Assembly (NCBI RefSeq): GCF_014174355.1 | Contig: NZ_JABEQF010000009.1 | Location: forward strand, 1 to 64,000 | Direction of reading: 5' to 3' | From: Gluconacetobacter azotocaptans | GTDB lineage: Bacteria; Pseudomonadota; Alphaproteobacteria; Acetobacterales; Acetobacteraceae | Length of the DNA: 64,000 bases | Shown: positions 34,804 through 43,594 of the stretch, piece after piece | Layout: each line of letters opens with the position of its first letter | Position numbering within the stretch: the first letter of the stretch is position 1 | Program-made: the position numbers and the translations under genes | The notes under the pieces: model-generated | The model's input: the letters and a program-made list of their open reading frames with translations, nothing else | Told to the model about the DNA's origin: nothing | The model's database searches: none

Positions 34804-36255
34804 ATGACGCTGGGTCGCCGCTCTCTTCTCAAGCTGGCTGGGTCAACCACGCTGACGGCCACGGTGCCAGGCTGGGCCTGGGGCGCGGGTCCCGCCCCGG
34901 GCGAAAATTCCGATCATACGCTGCGTATCGCCACGGGACTCGTGGAGCTTGCACCCGATCGCATCATCTCAACCACGCTCTATAACGGCCAGTTTCCCGG
35001 CCCCCTGCTGCGCCTCACCGAAGGCACGCGGGTCATCGTCGATATCTTCAATGATACCGATACGCCGGAACTGGTGCACTGGCACGGGCAGATGATCCCG
35101 AGTGCTGTGGATGGCGCGGCGGAGGAAGGCACACCCACTATACCGCCGCACGGCATGCGCCGGATCGCCTTTGTGCCAAGGCCGTCGGGCTTTCGCTTCT
35201 ATCATACGCATGTCGCGGCGGGCGGCGATCTCAATCGCGGCACATATACCGGTCAGGTCGGGCCGCTCTATATCGAGCCAAAGGATAATCCCGGCGCCTA
35301 TGATCGCGAGATATTCCTGGTGTTGAAGGAGTTCGAACCGTCTTTCAGCCGTGGCGGCGACATGGCGATGGCCGCCCTGGCCGGCGATCCGGTCGCCGAA
35401 CTTGTGCAGATGGGCAAGGCCGCGGACGCGGCGGCCAGGGAGAAGACCAAGGGCTTCGAAGTCGGTTACGAATCGTTTGGGATCAACGGAAAAATGCTGG
35501 GGCATGGTGAACCCATCCGTGTGAAGCAAGGTGAGCGCGTGCTGTTCCACGTCCTGAACGGCAGCGCCGGTGAAATCCGAAGCCTTGCTCTACCTGGCCA
35601 TGTTTTCAGGGTCGTGGCCCTCGATGGCAATCCGGTGCCGATGCAGGCGGAAGTACCGGTGCTGTGGCTGGGCACGGCAGAACGGATCTCGGCTATCGTC
35701 CGGATGGATCACCCGGGCATCTGGGTCATGGGAGACCTGGCCGACGACGACCGCCGGCGCGGAATGGGTATCGTCGTTGCGTATGAGCGGCAAAGCGGCA
35801 AGCCGCTCTGGATCGAGCCCAAACCGGCGCGCTGGGATTATGCGCGGTTCGGCAGGCCACAGTCTGCGATCGCGCCCGATGAGACGATCGAGATGACCAT
35901 CGTCAAGCACAACGCCGCCCTCAATGGCTTCAACCAGTGGACTCTTAATGGAGAAGCTTTCTCGATGGAGACGATGCGGCCGCGCTATACGCTGCATCGG
36001 GGACGACGCTACCGGTTCAGAATCCGCAACGCCAGCGACGATATCCACCCGCTGCACCTGCACCGACACAGCTTCGAACTGACCCGGATCGGCGGCAAGC
36101 CGACTGGCGGCGTGATCAAGGATGTCGTGATGCTGGGCGGATTTCAGGAACTTGAATTCGACTTCGTCGCCGACAATCCAGGGCCAACGCTCTTTCATTG
36201 TCACCAGCAGTTGCACATGGATTTCGGGTTCATGGCGCTCTTCGACTACGCGTGA
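34804..36255 (+). CDS. periplasmic multicopper oxidase
   Basis: A 483-residue enzyme with a twin-arginine-type signal (GRRSLLKLAG at residues 4-13), so it is exported folded with copper. The copper sites appear in order: HWHGQ, HTHVAAG, HPLHLHRH and HCHQQLHMDFGFM, the last giving the type 1 Cys, His and axial Met. All four centres should be present. The start is the ATG that begins the Tat signal; a longer frame overlaps the preceding gene. Family members oxidise Cu(I), Fe(II), Mn(II) or phenols. Next to a chromate transporter gene and a metal-related neighbourhood, metal oxidation or detoxification is likely but not proven. Confidence 0.9.
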   Translation: MTLGRRSLLKLAGSTTLTATVPGWAWGAGPAPGENSDHTLRIATGLVELAPDRIISTTLYNGQFPGPLLRLTEGTRVIVDIFNDTDTPELVHWHGQMIPSAVDGAAEEGTPTIPPHGMRRIAFVPRPSGFRFYHTHVAAGGDLNRGTYTGQVGPLYIEPKDNPGAYDREIFLVLKEFEPSFSRGGDMAMAALAGDPVAELVQMGKAADAAAREKTKGFEVGYESFGINGKMLGHGEPIRVKQGERVLFHVLNGSAGEIRSLALPGHVFRVVALDGNPVPMQAEVPVLWLGTAERISAIVRMDHPGIWVMGDLADDDRRRGMGIVVAYERQSGKPLWIEPKPARWDYARFGRPQSAIAPDETIEMTIVKHNAALNGFNQWTLNGEAFSMETMRPRYTLHRGRRYRFRIRNASDDIHPLHLHRHSFELTRIGGKPTGGVIKDVVMLGGFQELEFDFVADNPGPTLFHCHQQLHMDFGFMALFDYA

Positions 36256-36301
36256 CGGGCGGTTTCCAGATATCGAACAGGAAGACAAGGGAAACGATCC
36301 G

Positions 36302-37527
36302 ATGACCACCATGCCGCGTGGCGTGGAGCCAAATGGACAGCGGACAGGCTCGCTACGCGAGGTCCTTTTCATCTTCCTCAGACTGGGTGTCACCTGCTTC
36401 GGTGGGCCGATTGCGCATATCGGGTATTTTCGCGACGAATTTGTCGTCCGGCGACAATGGCTCGATGAGCATGCCTATGCGGATGTCGTCGCGCTATGCC
36501 AGTTTTTGCCTGGGCCGGCGAGCAGCCAGGTGGGATTTTCTCTTGGCCTCATGCGGGCGGGCTATCTCGGCGGCCTCGCCGCGTGGACCGGGTTCACTCT
36601 GCCCTCGGCGCTCGCACTCGTTCTCTTCGCCTATAGCGCGAGCGCGCTCGGCGGCCCAAGCGGCATCGGGCTTTTGCATGGATTGAAACTCGTCGCCGTG
36701 GCAATCGTAGCACATGCCGTGTGGGGCATGGCACGAACGCTATGCCCGGACCGGACGCGTGCTTCCATCGCGGTGGTGACCGCGCTCATCGTCCTGTTTT
36801 CCACCTCACCGTTTGCCCAGGTCGCAGCCATTGCGGTGGAGGGCGTTGCCGGCCTGTGGTTTTGTCGCGCTGTTCCACCGTCGGCCAGCGGACATGTCAC
36901 AGTGCCTGTATCGCGCCGCGCAGGGGTGATCGCGCTTGCCCTCTTTCTGGCATTGCTCGTCGGTCTTCCATTCTCCGTCGTCATGGAGCACCAGAGGGAA
37001 TTTCATTGTTCGATGCCTTCTATCGGTCGGGTGCGCTCGTGTTCGGCGGTGGCCATGTGGTACTGCCATTGCTGCGCGAGGCCTTCGTGACCCCGGGTTG
37101 GGTGAGCGACAGCTCCTTTCTCGCCGGTTATGGCGCGGCACAGGCGGTTCCCGGGCCGCTCTTTACGTTTGCGGCTTATCTCGGCGTGATCGTCAAACAA
37201 TCGCTCCATGGTGTGCCCGGCGCTACCCTGGGTCTGCTCGGCATCTTTCTGCCGGGCGTCCTGATCCTGATCGGTGCGTTGCCTTTCTGGGACGCATTCC
37301 GCAGCCGACCCATCGCTCAGGCGATCATGCGTGGCGTCAACGCGGCGGTCGTCGGCCTGTTGGGGGCCGCGCTTTACACGCCGGTTTGGACGAGTGCGGT
37401 CAAATCGGCGGGGGATTTCGGAATCGTGCTCGTCGGTTTCGTTCTACTGACAGTCTGGCGGGCGCCCCCGCTGGTGGTGGTCGGTATCAGCGCGCTGGGA
37501 GGAATCGTTCTGGAGCCAACGGCATAG
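36302..37527 (+). pseudogene. chrA: chromate transporter ChrA, interrupted by a frameshift
   Basis: The first half (to ~36990) carries the N-terminal ChrA domain with FLRLGVTCFGGPIAHIG and FLPGPASSQVGF. The second half continues one frame earlier from ~36990 with FYRSGALVFGGGHVVLPLL and AQAVPGPLFTFAAYLG. Together they make a normal two-domain CHR protein of about 408 residues that exports or takes up chromate. The break near 36985-37000 corresponds to one missing base (or two extra). It may be a genuine mutation or a sequencing error; no slippery run is visible there. It follows the multicopper oxidase by 46 bases. Confidence 0.85.
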
Positions 37528-37821
37528 CGCTGTATCGTCGCCGATATTACCTTCTCATGCTCTGAACTCCTGATAGACAAAGGCACCCGCGATCAGGGCA
37601 CAGTCCTTATCGTTGACACCGCATCCGCGCGCCGTCTCGTACTAGGCCGATCAAACACGCGCCAGCGACGGCCGCGTCGACCGCGAGATCGAATGCGACG
37701 ACCAGGCGGAAATCGACCGGCTCTGGGAGGCACTATCGAGCTGACGTGCTTCCCGATATTCGGATCACTTTGAGCTGGAATTTTCCAATTATGATCCCGT
37801 TGACGGGAGAAGGAGAGTTCC

Positions 37822-38085
37822 ATGAAGAAGTCGAAGTTTTACGAGGCGCAGATCGCGTTCATTTTGTGCCAGGCAGATGAAGGAACGCCGGTCGCGGAGG
37901 TGTGCTGCAAGGCAGGCATCAGCGACGCGACCTTTTACAACTGGCGCAATCGCTATGGCGGCATGACGCCGTCGGAGGTCAAACGCATGCGCCAGTTCGA
38001 GGACGAAAACAACCGGCTGAAGAAGATCGTCGCCGACCTGACACTCGACAAGGCCATGCAGGATGTCCTGTCAAAAAAGCTCTGA
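37822..38085 (+). CDS. IS3-family transposase orfA
   Basis: An 87-codon frame with the helix-turn-helix of IS407/IS1222-type OrfA (FYEAQIAFILCQADEGTPVAEVC, then GISDATFYNWRNRYGGM) and a leucine-zipper-like end (FEDENNRLKKIVADLTLDKAMQ). Near its 3' end AAAAAAG at 38073-38079 gives a -1 frameshift into orfB to produce the full transposase. Confidence 0.92.
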   Translation: MKKSKFYEAQIAFILCQADEGTPVAEVCCKAGISDATFYNWRNRYGGMTPSEVKRMRQFEDENNRLKKIVADLTLDKAMQDVLSKKL

Positions 38086-38918
38086 AGCCTGCTCGCCGGC
38101 GCCGTCTTGTCGATGAGGTCCGCGAGGATTGGAAAGTCTCGATCAGGCGAGCCTGTGCCTGCCTGCGGGTCGATACCTCGCTCTATCACTACAAGTCGAA
38201 GCGCGGCGATCAGGCTGCCTTGAAGGCCAGGATCAAGGGGATCACTGCGACGCGTGTGCGCTACGGCTACCGGCGCGTCCATGTGTTACTGCGCCGGGAG
38301 GGATGGTCCGTGAATGCCAAGCGAATCTATCGCCTTTACAAAGAGTTGGACCTCTGAATCCGCAACAAGACACCGAAGCGGCGGGTGAAGGCGAAGCTGC
38401 GCGAAGACCGGACAGAGGCCGTGCACTCCAACGATATCTTGGCCATGGATTTTGTTCACGACCAGTTGGCGACCGGCCGCAAGATCCGCATACTGACCGT
38501 CATCGACACCTTCCCGCGCTTCTCGCCCGCGGTCGATCCGAGGTTCAGCTACCGGGGAGAAGACGTCGTGGCGGCACTTGAGCGGGCCTGCCGATCAGTC
38601 GGCTATCCGAAGACGATCCGGGTCGACCAGGGATCGGAGTTCATCTCCCGGGATCTTGACCTTTGGGCCTATCAGCGCGGTGTTGAGCTGGACTTCTCCC
38701 GGCCGGGCAAGCCAACGGATAACGCCTTCATCGAGTCCTTCAACGGCAAGTTCCGCAGCGAATGCCTCGACGCCCACTGGTTCCTGACGCTTGAAGACGC
38801 CCGCTTGAAAATGGAGGAATGGCGCAAGGACTGCAATACCGTCCGTCCCCACAGCGCCATCGGCAACAAGCCGCCGATATCGCTCATGAAAGGCTCATCG
38901 GCGCCTTCCGCCACCTGA
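38073..38918 (+). pseudogene. IS3-family transposase orfB, broken by an in-frame stop
   Basis: The integrase-core frame continues from the slippery run. It reads through a helical region (VREDWKVSIRRACACL) up to RLYKELDL, then meets TGA at 38355-38357. Homology resumes at once in the same frame with RNKTPKRRVKAKLRE and the DDE motif: Asp in LAMDFVHD, Asp in IRVDQGSEF, Glu in AFIESFNGKFR. A single nonsense change has therefore removed the catalytic half. Confidence 0.9.
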
Positions 38919-39022
38919 GCCGAAACCCCGGAAGTCCCAGCCCAGGGCGATCCAAAGAAGGGGAGCACTTCAATAAGGCCAGACTCTAACTCAGAAGGAA
39001 GGAAAGTTCCGGAGGCAGGTCA

Positions 39023-40342
39023 CTAGCAATCGAGGGTAACGGTGCGTTCCCATTCTGACAGATATCCACAATGGGTATTCCATTCGGCTGTCTTGAGGGC
39101 CAGATACGGATCAATCAACCCGTCGCCGAGCATGCCACGCAGAGCGTCCGATTTATCCAAAGCGCGCAGGGCGTCCAGAAGATTCAATGGAAGACGCTTG
39201 GCGTCCGTCACCTTGTGACCGTCGGTATACATATTGACGAAGAGCGGGGCGCCGGGATCGCGTTTCTGTTCAACGCCATCCAGTCCGGCAGCAAGAATGG
39301 CGGCCTGCATCAGATAGGGGTTGGCGGCACCGTCCGGCAGGCGGATCTCGAAACGACCCCCCCCCGGTACGCGGATCATATGGGTGCGATTGTCGTCGGA
39401 ATAAGTCACGGTGTTCGGGGACCAGGTCGCGCCGGATACGGTGCGGGGCGCATTGATTCGCTTGTATGAATTGACAACAGGATTCAGCATGGCACACAGC
39501 GCATCCGCGTTGTGGATCAGGCCGCCCACAAAATGGTAGCCCGTGGGTGAAAGTTCCAGTCGGTCGCCGGGATCACCACAGACGTTCTCGTTGTCTTTCC
39601 ACAGCGAGATGTGGGCGTGGCAACCGCTACCGGTCAGATGCATGAAGGGTTTAGGCATGAACGTTGCCCGCAGCCCATGCCGTTCGGCGATCGAACGCGC
39701 CATGAACTTGAAGAAGACATGGCGGTCGGCAGTGAGGAGTATATCGGCATATTTCCAGTTCATTTCGAACTGGCCGTTGGCGTCCTCGTGATCGCTCTGA
39801 TAGGGCTCCCAACCGAGTGTCTGCATGGCGTCCGACAGTTCGGCGATAATATCGTAGCGACGCATAAGGGCGGACGCATCATAACAGGGTTTGTTCGAGG
39901 CGTCGAACGGGTCAGACACAGCCTGACCGTCTGGAGTAATAAGGAAGAATTCGCATTCCACGCCGGTTTTGACATCGATCCCGTGTTCCATTGCGCGGGC
40001 GATCAGGCGTTTGAGCGCATTGCGTGGCCCCTGTGAAACGGGCTTGCCATGCATTACAAGATCGGAGGCCAGCCAGCCGACCTCGGGTTTCCACGGAAGT
40101 TGAATCAGAGAATTCGGGTCGGGAATGGCCAGCAGATCGGGATCGGCGGGCGACATGATGAAGGACGCCGCGAAACCCGCGAAGCCTGCGCCATTTTTCT
40201 GGACACCGGTTATGGCCGAGGCGGGAACAAGCTTGGCGCGCTGCGTGCCGGCAAGATCGACAAAAGAAATCATGAAGTAACGGATATTCTTTTCGCGGGC
40301 GATTTCCGCAAGATCGCCCATGCTGTGTCGGATGCTGACCAT
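39023..40342 (-). CDS. glnT: GlnT/GmaS-like glutamine synthetase family protein
   Basis: A 439-residue ATP-dependent ligase of the GlnT branch, which also contains gamma-glutamylmethylamide synthetase (GmaS). ATP- and metal-site stretches are visible: GVECEFFLITPDG, GSGCHAHISLW, NPVVNSYKRINAP, and the RFEIRLPDGAANPYL end. It would join ammonia or methylamine to glutamate; the sequence does not tell which. It is downstream of three genes for N-methylglutamate-synthase-like subunits on the same strand, a known partnership. Its stop codon abuts the right end of the IS3-family element without a spare base, so its own terminator has been displaced. Confidence 0.88.
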   Translation of the reverse strand: MVSIRHSMGDLAEIAREKNIRYFMISFVDLAGTQRAKLVPASAITGVQKNGAGFAGFAASFIMSPADPDLLAIPDPNSLIQLPWKPEVGWLASDLVMHGKPVSQGPRNALKRLIARAMEHGIDVKTGVECEFFLITPDGQAVSDPFDASNKPCYDASALMRRYDIIAELSDAMQTLGWEPYQSDHEDANGQFEMNWKYADILLTADRHVFFKFMARSIAERHGLRATFMPKPFMHLTGSGCHAHISLWKDNENVCGDPGDRLELSPTGYHFVGGLIHNADALCAMLNPVVNSYKRINAPRTVSGATWSPNTVTYSDDNRTHMIRVPGGGRFEIRLPDGAANPYLMQAAILAAGLDGVEQKRDPGAPLFVNMYTDGHKVTDAKRLPLNLLDALRALDKSDALRGMLGDGLIDPYLALKTAEWNTHCGYLSEWERTVTLDC

Positions 40343-40417
40343 AAATCCGTGTCCATTTCGTGTCGTAAGCCGGCTGCTTGCAGAAACAGACGCCGGAACC
40401 TGTTGAGGGTGACGCCG

Positions 40418-41755
40418 TCAGTATCCGGGCTTGCCCGGATACCAGTTGGTCCCGGCAAGCGGCAATTGTGTCATGGCGGCGGCTTCGAGGGTGAGGGCGA
40501 CAAGGTCTTCGGGTTCCAGATTATGGACGTGACTTTTACCGCAGGCGCGGGCAAGGGTTTGTGCTTCCATCGTCAGCACGGAAAGATAGTTTGCCAACCG
40601 GCGGCCGCCGAGGATCGGATCAAGGCGTTGGGCCAGTTCCGGATCCTGCGTGGTGATGCCTGCCGGATCGTGACCATCCTGCCAGTCGTCGTACGTGCCT
40701 GGCTTCGCGCCCAGATTCGCATATTCGGAGGCGAGATCCGGGCTCTGGTCTCCAAGTGCGATCAGTGCGGCCGTGCCGATGGCGACGGCGTCGGCGCCGA
40801 GGGCCAGTGCCTTGGCCACGTCCGCGCCCGTGCGAATACCGCCCGAGACCACGAGTTGAACCTTGCGATGCATGCCGAGATCCTGAAGCGCCTGCACGGC
40901 GGGGCGGATCGCCGCGAGAATAGGGATACCGACATGTTCGATGAATACTTCCTGCGTCGCGGCCGTCCCTCCTTGCATGCCGTCAAGCACTACGACGTCG
41001 GCGCCTGCCTTCACGGCAAGGGAAATGTCGTAATACGGACGACTGGCGCCAACCTTTATGTAGATCGGCTTTTCATGGTTCGTGATTTCACGAAGTTCTT
41101 CGATCTTGATTTCAAGATCATCCGGGCCCGTCCAGTCCGGATGGCGGCAGGCGGAGCGCTGATCGATACCCACGGGGAGGTCGCGCATTTTTGCCACGCG
41201 TTCGGAAATTTTCTGGCCCAGCAGCATCCCGCCACCACCGGGCTTGGCCCCTTGTCCGATCACGATTTCAATCGCGTCGGCCTTGCGCAGATCGTCCGGA
41301 TTCATGCCGTAGCGCGACGGAAGATACTGGTAGACGAGCGTGGCGGAATGGCGCCGTTCCTCCGGCGTCATGCCCCCGTCGCCTGTGGTGGTGGATGTGC
41401 CGGCGGCCGTGGCGCCACGGCCAAGCGCTTCCTTTGCCTGGGCCGACAGCGCGCCGAAGGACATCCCCGCAATGGTGACGGGCGTTTTCAGGTAGATGGG
41501 TTTCTTGGCGAAGCGAGTCCCCAGGACGACATCCGTGCCGCAGCGTTCGCGATAGCCTTCAAGCGGATAACGCGACATCGACGCGCCGAGGAACAGAAGA
41601 TCATCAAAGTGAGGAAGCTTCCGCTTCGTGCCGCCACCCCGGATATCATAGATACCCGTCGCCGCCGCGCGCTGAATCTGCGAGATCGTAAATTCATCGA
41701 ACGTCGCTGAATAACGGGGGAAAGTCTTCGTCACGTCGTGGTGGTTCTTGGTCAT
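40418..41755 (-). CDS. FMN-binding glutamate synthase domain subunit (GlxD/MgsC-like)
   Basis: A 445-residue protein equal to the FMN/synthase domain of glutamate synthase (Glu_synthase family). Conserved stretches include PVTIAGMSFGALSAQAKEAL, TTTGDGGM, IGQGAKPGGGGMLLG and DGMQGGTAAT, which form the FMN and 2-oxoglutarate site. A Cys cluster starting RSACRHPDW may bind iron-sulfur. With the next two genes it forms the three-subunit enzyme known as N-methylglutamate synthase (MgsABC) or GlxBCD. I start at MTKNHHD, seven bases after the upstream stop. Confidence 0.88.
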   Translation of the reverse strand: MTKNHHDVTKTFPRYSATFDEFTISQIQRAAATGIYDIRGGGTKRKLPHFDDLLFLGASMSRYPLEGYRERCGTDVVLGTRFAKKPIYLKTPVTIAGMSFGALSAQAKEALGRGATAAGTSTTTGDGGMTPEERRHSATLVYQYLPSRYGMNPDDLRKADAIEIVIGQGAKPGGGGMLLGQKISERVAKMRDLPVGIDQRSACRHPDWTGPDDLEIKIEELREITNHEKPIYIKVGASRPYYDISLAVKAGADVVVLDGMQGGTAATQEVFIEHVGIPILAAIRPAVQALQDLGMHRKVQLVVSGGIRTGADVAKALALGADAVAIGTAALIALGDQSPDLASEYANLGAKPGTYDDWQDGHDPAGITTQDPELAQRLDPILGGRRLANYLSVLTMEAQTLARACGKSHVHNLEPEDLVALTLEAAAMTQLPLAGTNWYPGKPGY

Positions 41756-41762
41756 CACGGCC

Positions 41763-42437
41763 TCAGTATGCGGATGCATTGTCGACGTGAAAATGATAGA
41801 GAGTCCGGGCGGAACCGTAGACATGGAACCCGCTGGCCGAAATATCGTGAATGCCGGCATCATTCAGCAGAGATGACAGGATTTCCAGATCCTGGGGCGT
41901 CATTTCTTTTTCTTCACAGTCCGCCCCGAGGCTCCTGACCTTTCCTTTCACGAAGATGCGCGTCTCGTACAAGGAATCACCCAGCGCGTCCCCGGCGTCG
42001 CCGCAGATGACAAGGTTGCCGCTTTGCGCCATGAACGCGCTCATATGGCCAACGGAGCCTCGCACGACGATATTCGCGCCCTTGAGGGAAATGCCGCAGC
42101 GTGCGCCGGCGTCGCCATCGATGACCAGAAGACCGCCCTGAGCGGTCGCTCCTGCGCTGGAACTGGCGCAGCCTTTCACATGCACGCTGCCGCTCATCAT
42201 ATTTTCGGCGACGCCCTGCCCGACATTGCCATTGATGATGATCCTGGCGTTCTGGTTCATGCCGGCAGCATAATATCCGGCGTGACCGTCAATCGTGACG
42301 CTAAGCGGCGCCGTCAACCCGACGGCCAGGGCGTGCTGTCCGCTCGAATTGCGGATTTCGTAGAAACCTTCATGCTCATTCTGAAGTATTCGGTTGATTT
42401 CACGTAGCGGGGCGGTTCTGAGATCCAGAGTTTTCAT
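41763..42437 (-). CDS. GXGXG-domain glutamate synthase-like subunit (GlxC/MgsB-like)
   Basis: A 224-residue protein made of the right-handed beta-helix (GXGXG repeats) that forms the C-terminal domain of large glutamate synthases. Repeats such as TIDGHAGYYAAGMNQ, IIINGNVGQGVAENM, LLVIDGDAGARCG and NLVICGDAGDALGD are visible. It has a structural, subunit-binding role in the three-part enzyme. It overlaps the amidotransferase gene by four bases and precedes the FMN subunit by seven. Confidence 0.88.
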   Translation of the reverse strand: MKTLDLRTAPLREINRILQNEHEGFYEIRNSSGQHALAVGLTAPLSVTIDGHAGYYAAGMNQNARIIINGNVGQGVAENMMSGSVHVKGCASSSAGATAQGGLLVIDGDAGARCGISLKGANIVVRGSVGHMSAFMAQSGNLVICGDAGDALGDSLYETRIFVKGKVRSLGADCEEKEMTPQDLEILSSLLNDAGIHDISASGFHVYGSARTLYHFHVDNASAY

Positions 42438-43333
42438 GCCGCGTGCTCCCAGTGATACACTTTCTGGGGCTCCGGCTCGAGCACTTTTGCGTTCTGAATG
42501 GCCGGAAGTTCCGCAAGCGCGCGATATTCGGACGCGAACGCGACGTAATCATCCGTCTCCGCGATCACGGCCGGCTTGCACGCCACCGGATCACGCAGGA
42601 CGGCGAAGCCATCGCGGGTACCGACGACGAAAGTATAAAACCCGTCGAGAACGTCGATGGATGATTCAAGTGCCTGGTCGAGCTTGTCGCCCCGTGAAAG
42701 ACGCCAGGAAAGGTAACCCGCGGCGACCTCTGAGTCGTTCTCGGTATCGAAGGCGAGGCCCTCCCTTACCAGCATGCGACGCAGGCTGTTATGGTTGGAG
42801 AGCGAACCGTTGTGGACGAGGCACTGGTCCGGGCCCGTCGAAAACGGATGCGCGCCGGCGATGGTGACCGCCGATTCCGTCGCCATGCGTGTGTGGCCGA
42901 TCGCATGGGTGCCGCGCATGGTTTTCAGTTCGAAACGAGTGGCGACATGTTCGGGCAGTCCGACGCCTTTATAGAGCTCGATACTATCGCCGCAGGACGC
43001 GATGTGCACGCCCCTTCCGAATTCATTCATATAGGCGCGCAACGGGGTTTCATGTTCTTCGGCATACGTCAGAACAAGATGGTCGCAGCGCTGATGAACA
43101 TTGCCGTTATTCCCAGTAATTTGCAGAAACCCGGATTCAAGGTCACCGGCATTGGAGGAGGAAATTCCACGAACCGTCATCTTGCGGTGGCCTGCGGCGG
43201 CGCCATCATAGACAGCAAAACCCGCGCTGTCCGGACCACGTTCGGTCATGGTTTCCAGCATGAGAGACGTGAGGCGTCCCAATTCGGGCTGAAGCGCCCG
43301 GTTTTTCAGAAAGAGACCAACGATGCCGCACAT
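42434..43333 (-). CDS. class II glutamine amidotransferase subunit (GlxB/MgsA-like)
   Basis: A 299-residue Ntn-hydrolase that supplies ammonia or accepts the amine donor for the synthase. The mature N-terminus is Cys2 in MCGIVGLF, which fixes the start at 43333 even though the frame is open seven codons further. ERGPDSAGFAVY and GHTRMATES are the usual glutamine-site stretches. It is the first gene of the operon followed by the GXGXG and FMN subunits and then glnT. Homologues of the N-methylglutamate dehydrogenase subunits are not present nearby. Confidence 0.9.
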   Translation of the reverse strand: MCGIVGLFLKNRALQPELGRLTSLMLETMTERGPDSAGFAVYDGAAAGHRKMTVRGISSSNAGDLESGFLQITGNNGNVHQRCDHLVLTYAEEHETPLRAYMNEFGRGVHIASCGDSIELYKGVGLPEHVATRFELKTMRGTHAIGHTRMATESAVTIAGAHPFSTGPDQCLVHNGSLSNHNSLRRMLVREGLAFDTENDSEVAAGYLSWRLSRGDKLDQALESSIDVLDGFYTFVVGTRDGFAVLRDPVACKPAVIAETDDYVAFASEYRALAELPAIQNAKVLEPEPQKVYHWEHAA

Positions 43334-43594
43334 CGTGCAACCCCCGCAGAGCATTTGGCAGTGAGGGCATGCTAATCAGGCTGATCGACGCGCGTCAACT
43401 TGAAAGAATAAAAATTTCCTGACAGGAAAGGTTGATCCTGTTCGGTCTGCCGCTGACTGGGGATCGACGGGGAGTGTTGTCTTTCAATGTACGGCTCGGG
43501 ACGGGGCGGAGTGACTGCCAGACATCAGCGCGGCTGGGTCCAGGGCCGCCAGTGCAGGGGGCAGTCCTATCAGCGGACGGCTGCAGGCCGGCGG

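Larger units (their letters stand above)
37742..39022 (+). mobile_element. IS3-family (IS407-like) insertion sequence, defective
   Basis: A 1281-bp element. The left end TGACGTGCTTCCCGA and the right end read inward, TGACCTGCCTCCGGA, form imperfect inverted repeats beginning TGAC. Two overlapping transposase frames are joined by a canonical A6G slippery run. orfB holds an in-frame TGA, so the copy is probably dead unless complemented. The four bases outside the ends (GAGC on the left, CTAG on the right) do not match, so no target duplication remains. Confidence 0.88.

Noticed and set aside
37590-37741. possible 3' end of a gene reading RASDGRVDREIECDDQ then AEIDRLWEALSS
   Set aside because: About 30 codons look protein-like and end in the TGA at the tip of the IS element, but an in-frame TAG precedes them and no start exists. 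Too little to call a gene.
40049-41710. 553-codon plus-strand frame
   Set aside because: It is the antisense shadow of the FMN glutamate synthase-like gene and glnT, with no domain signature.
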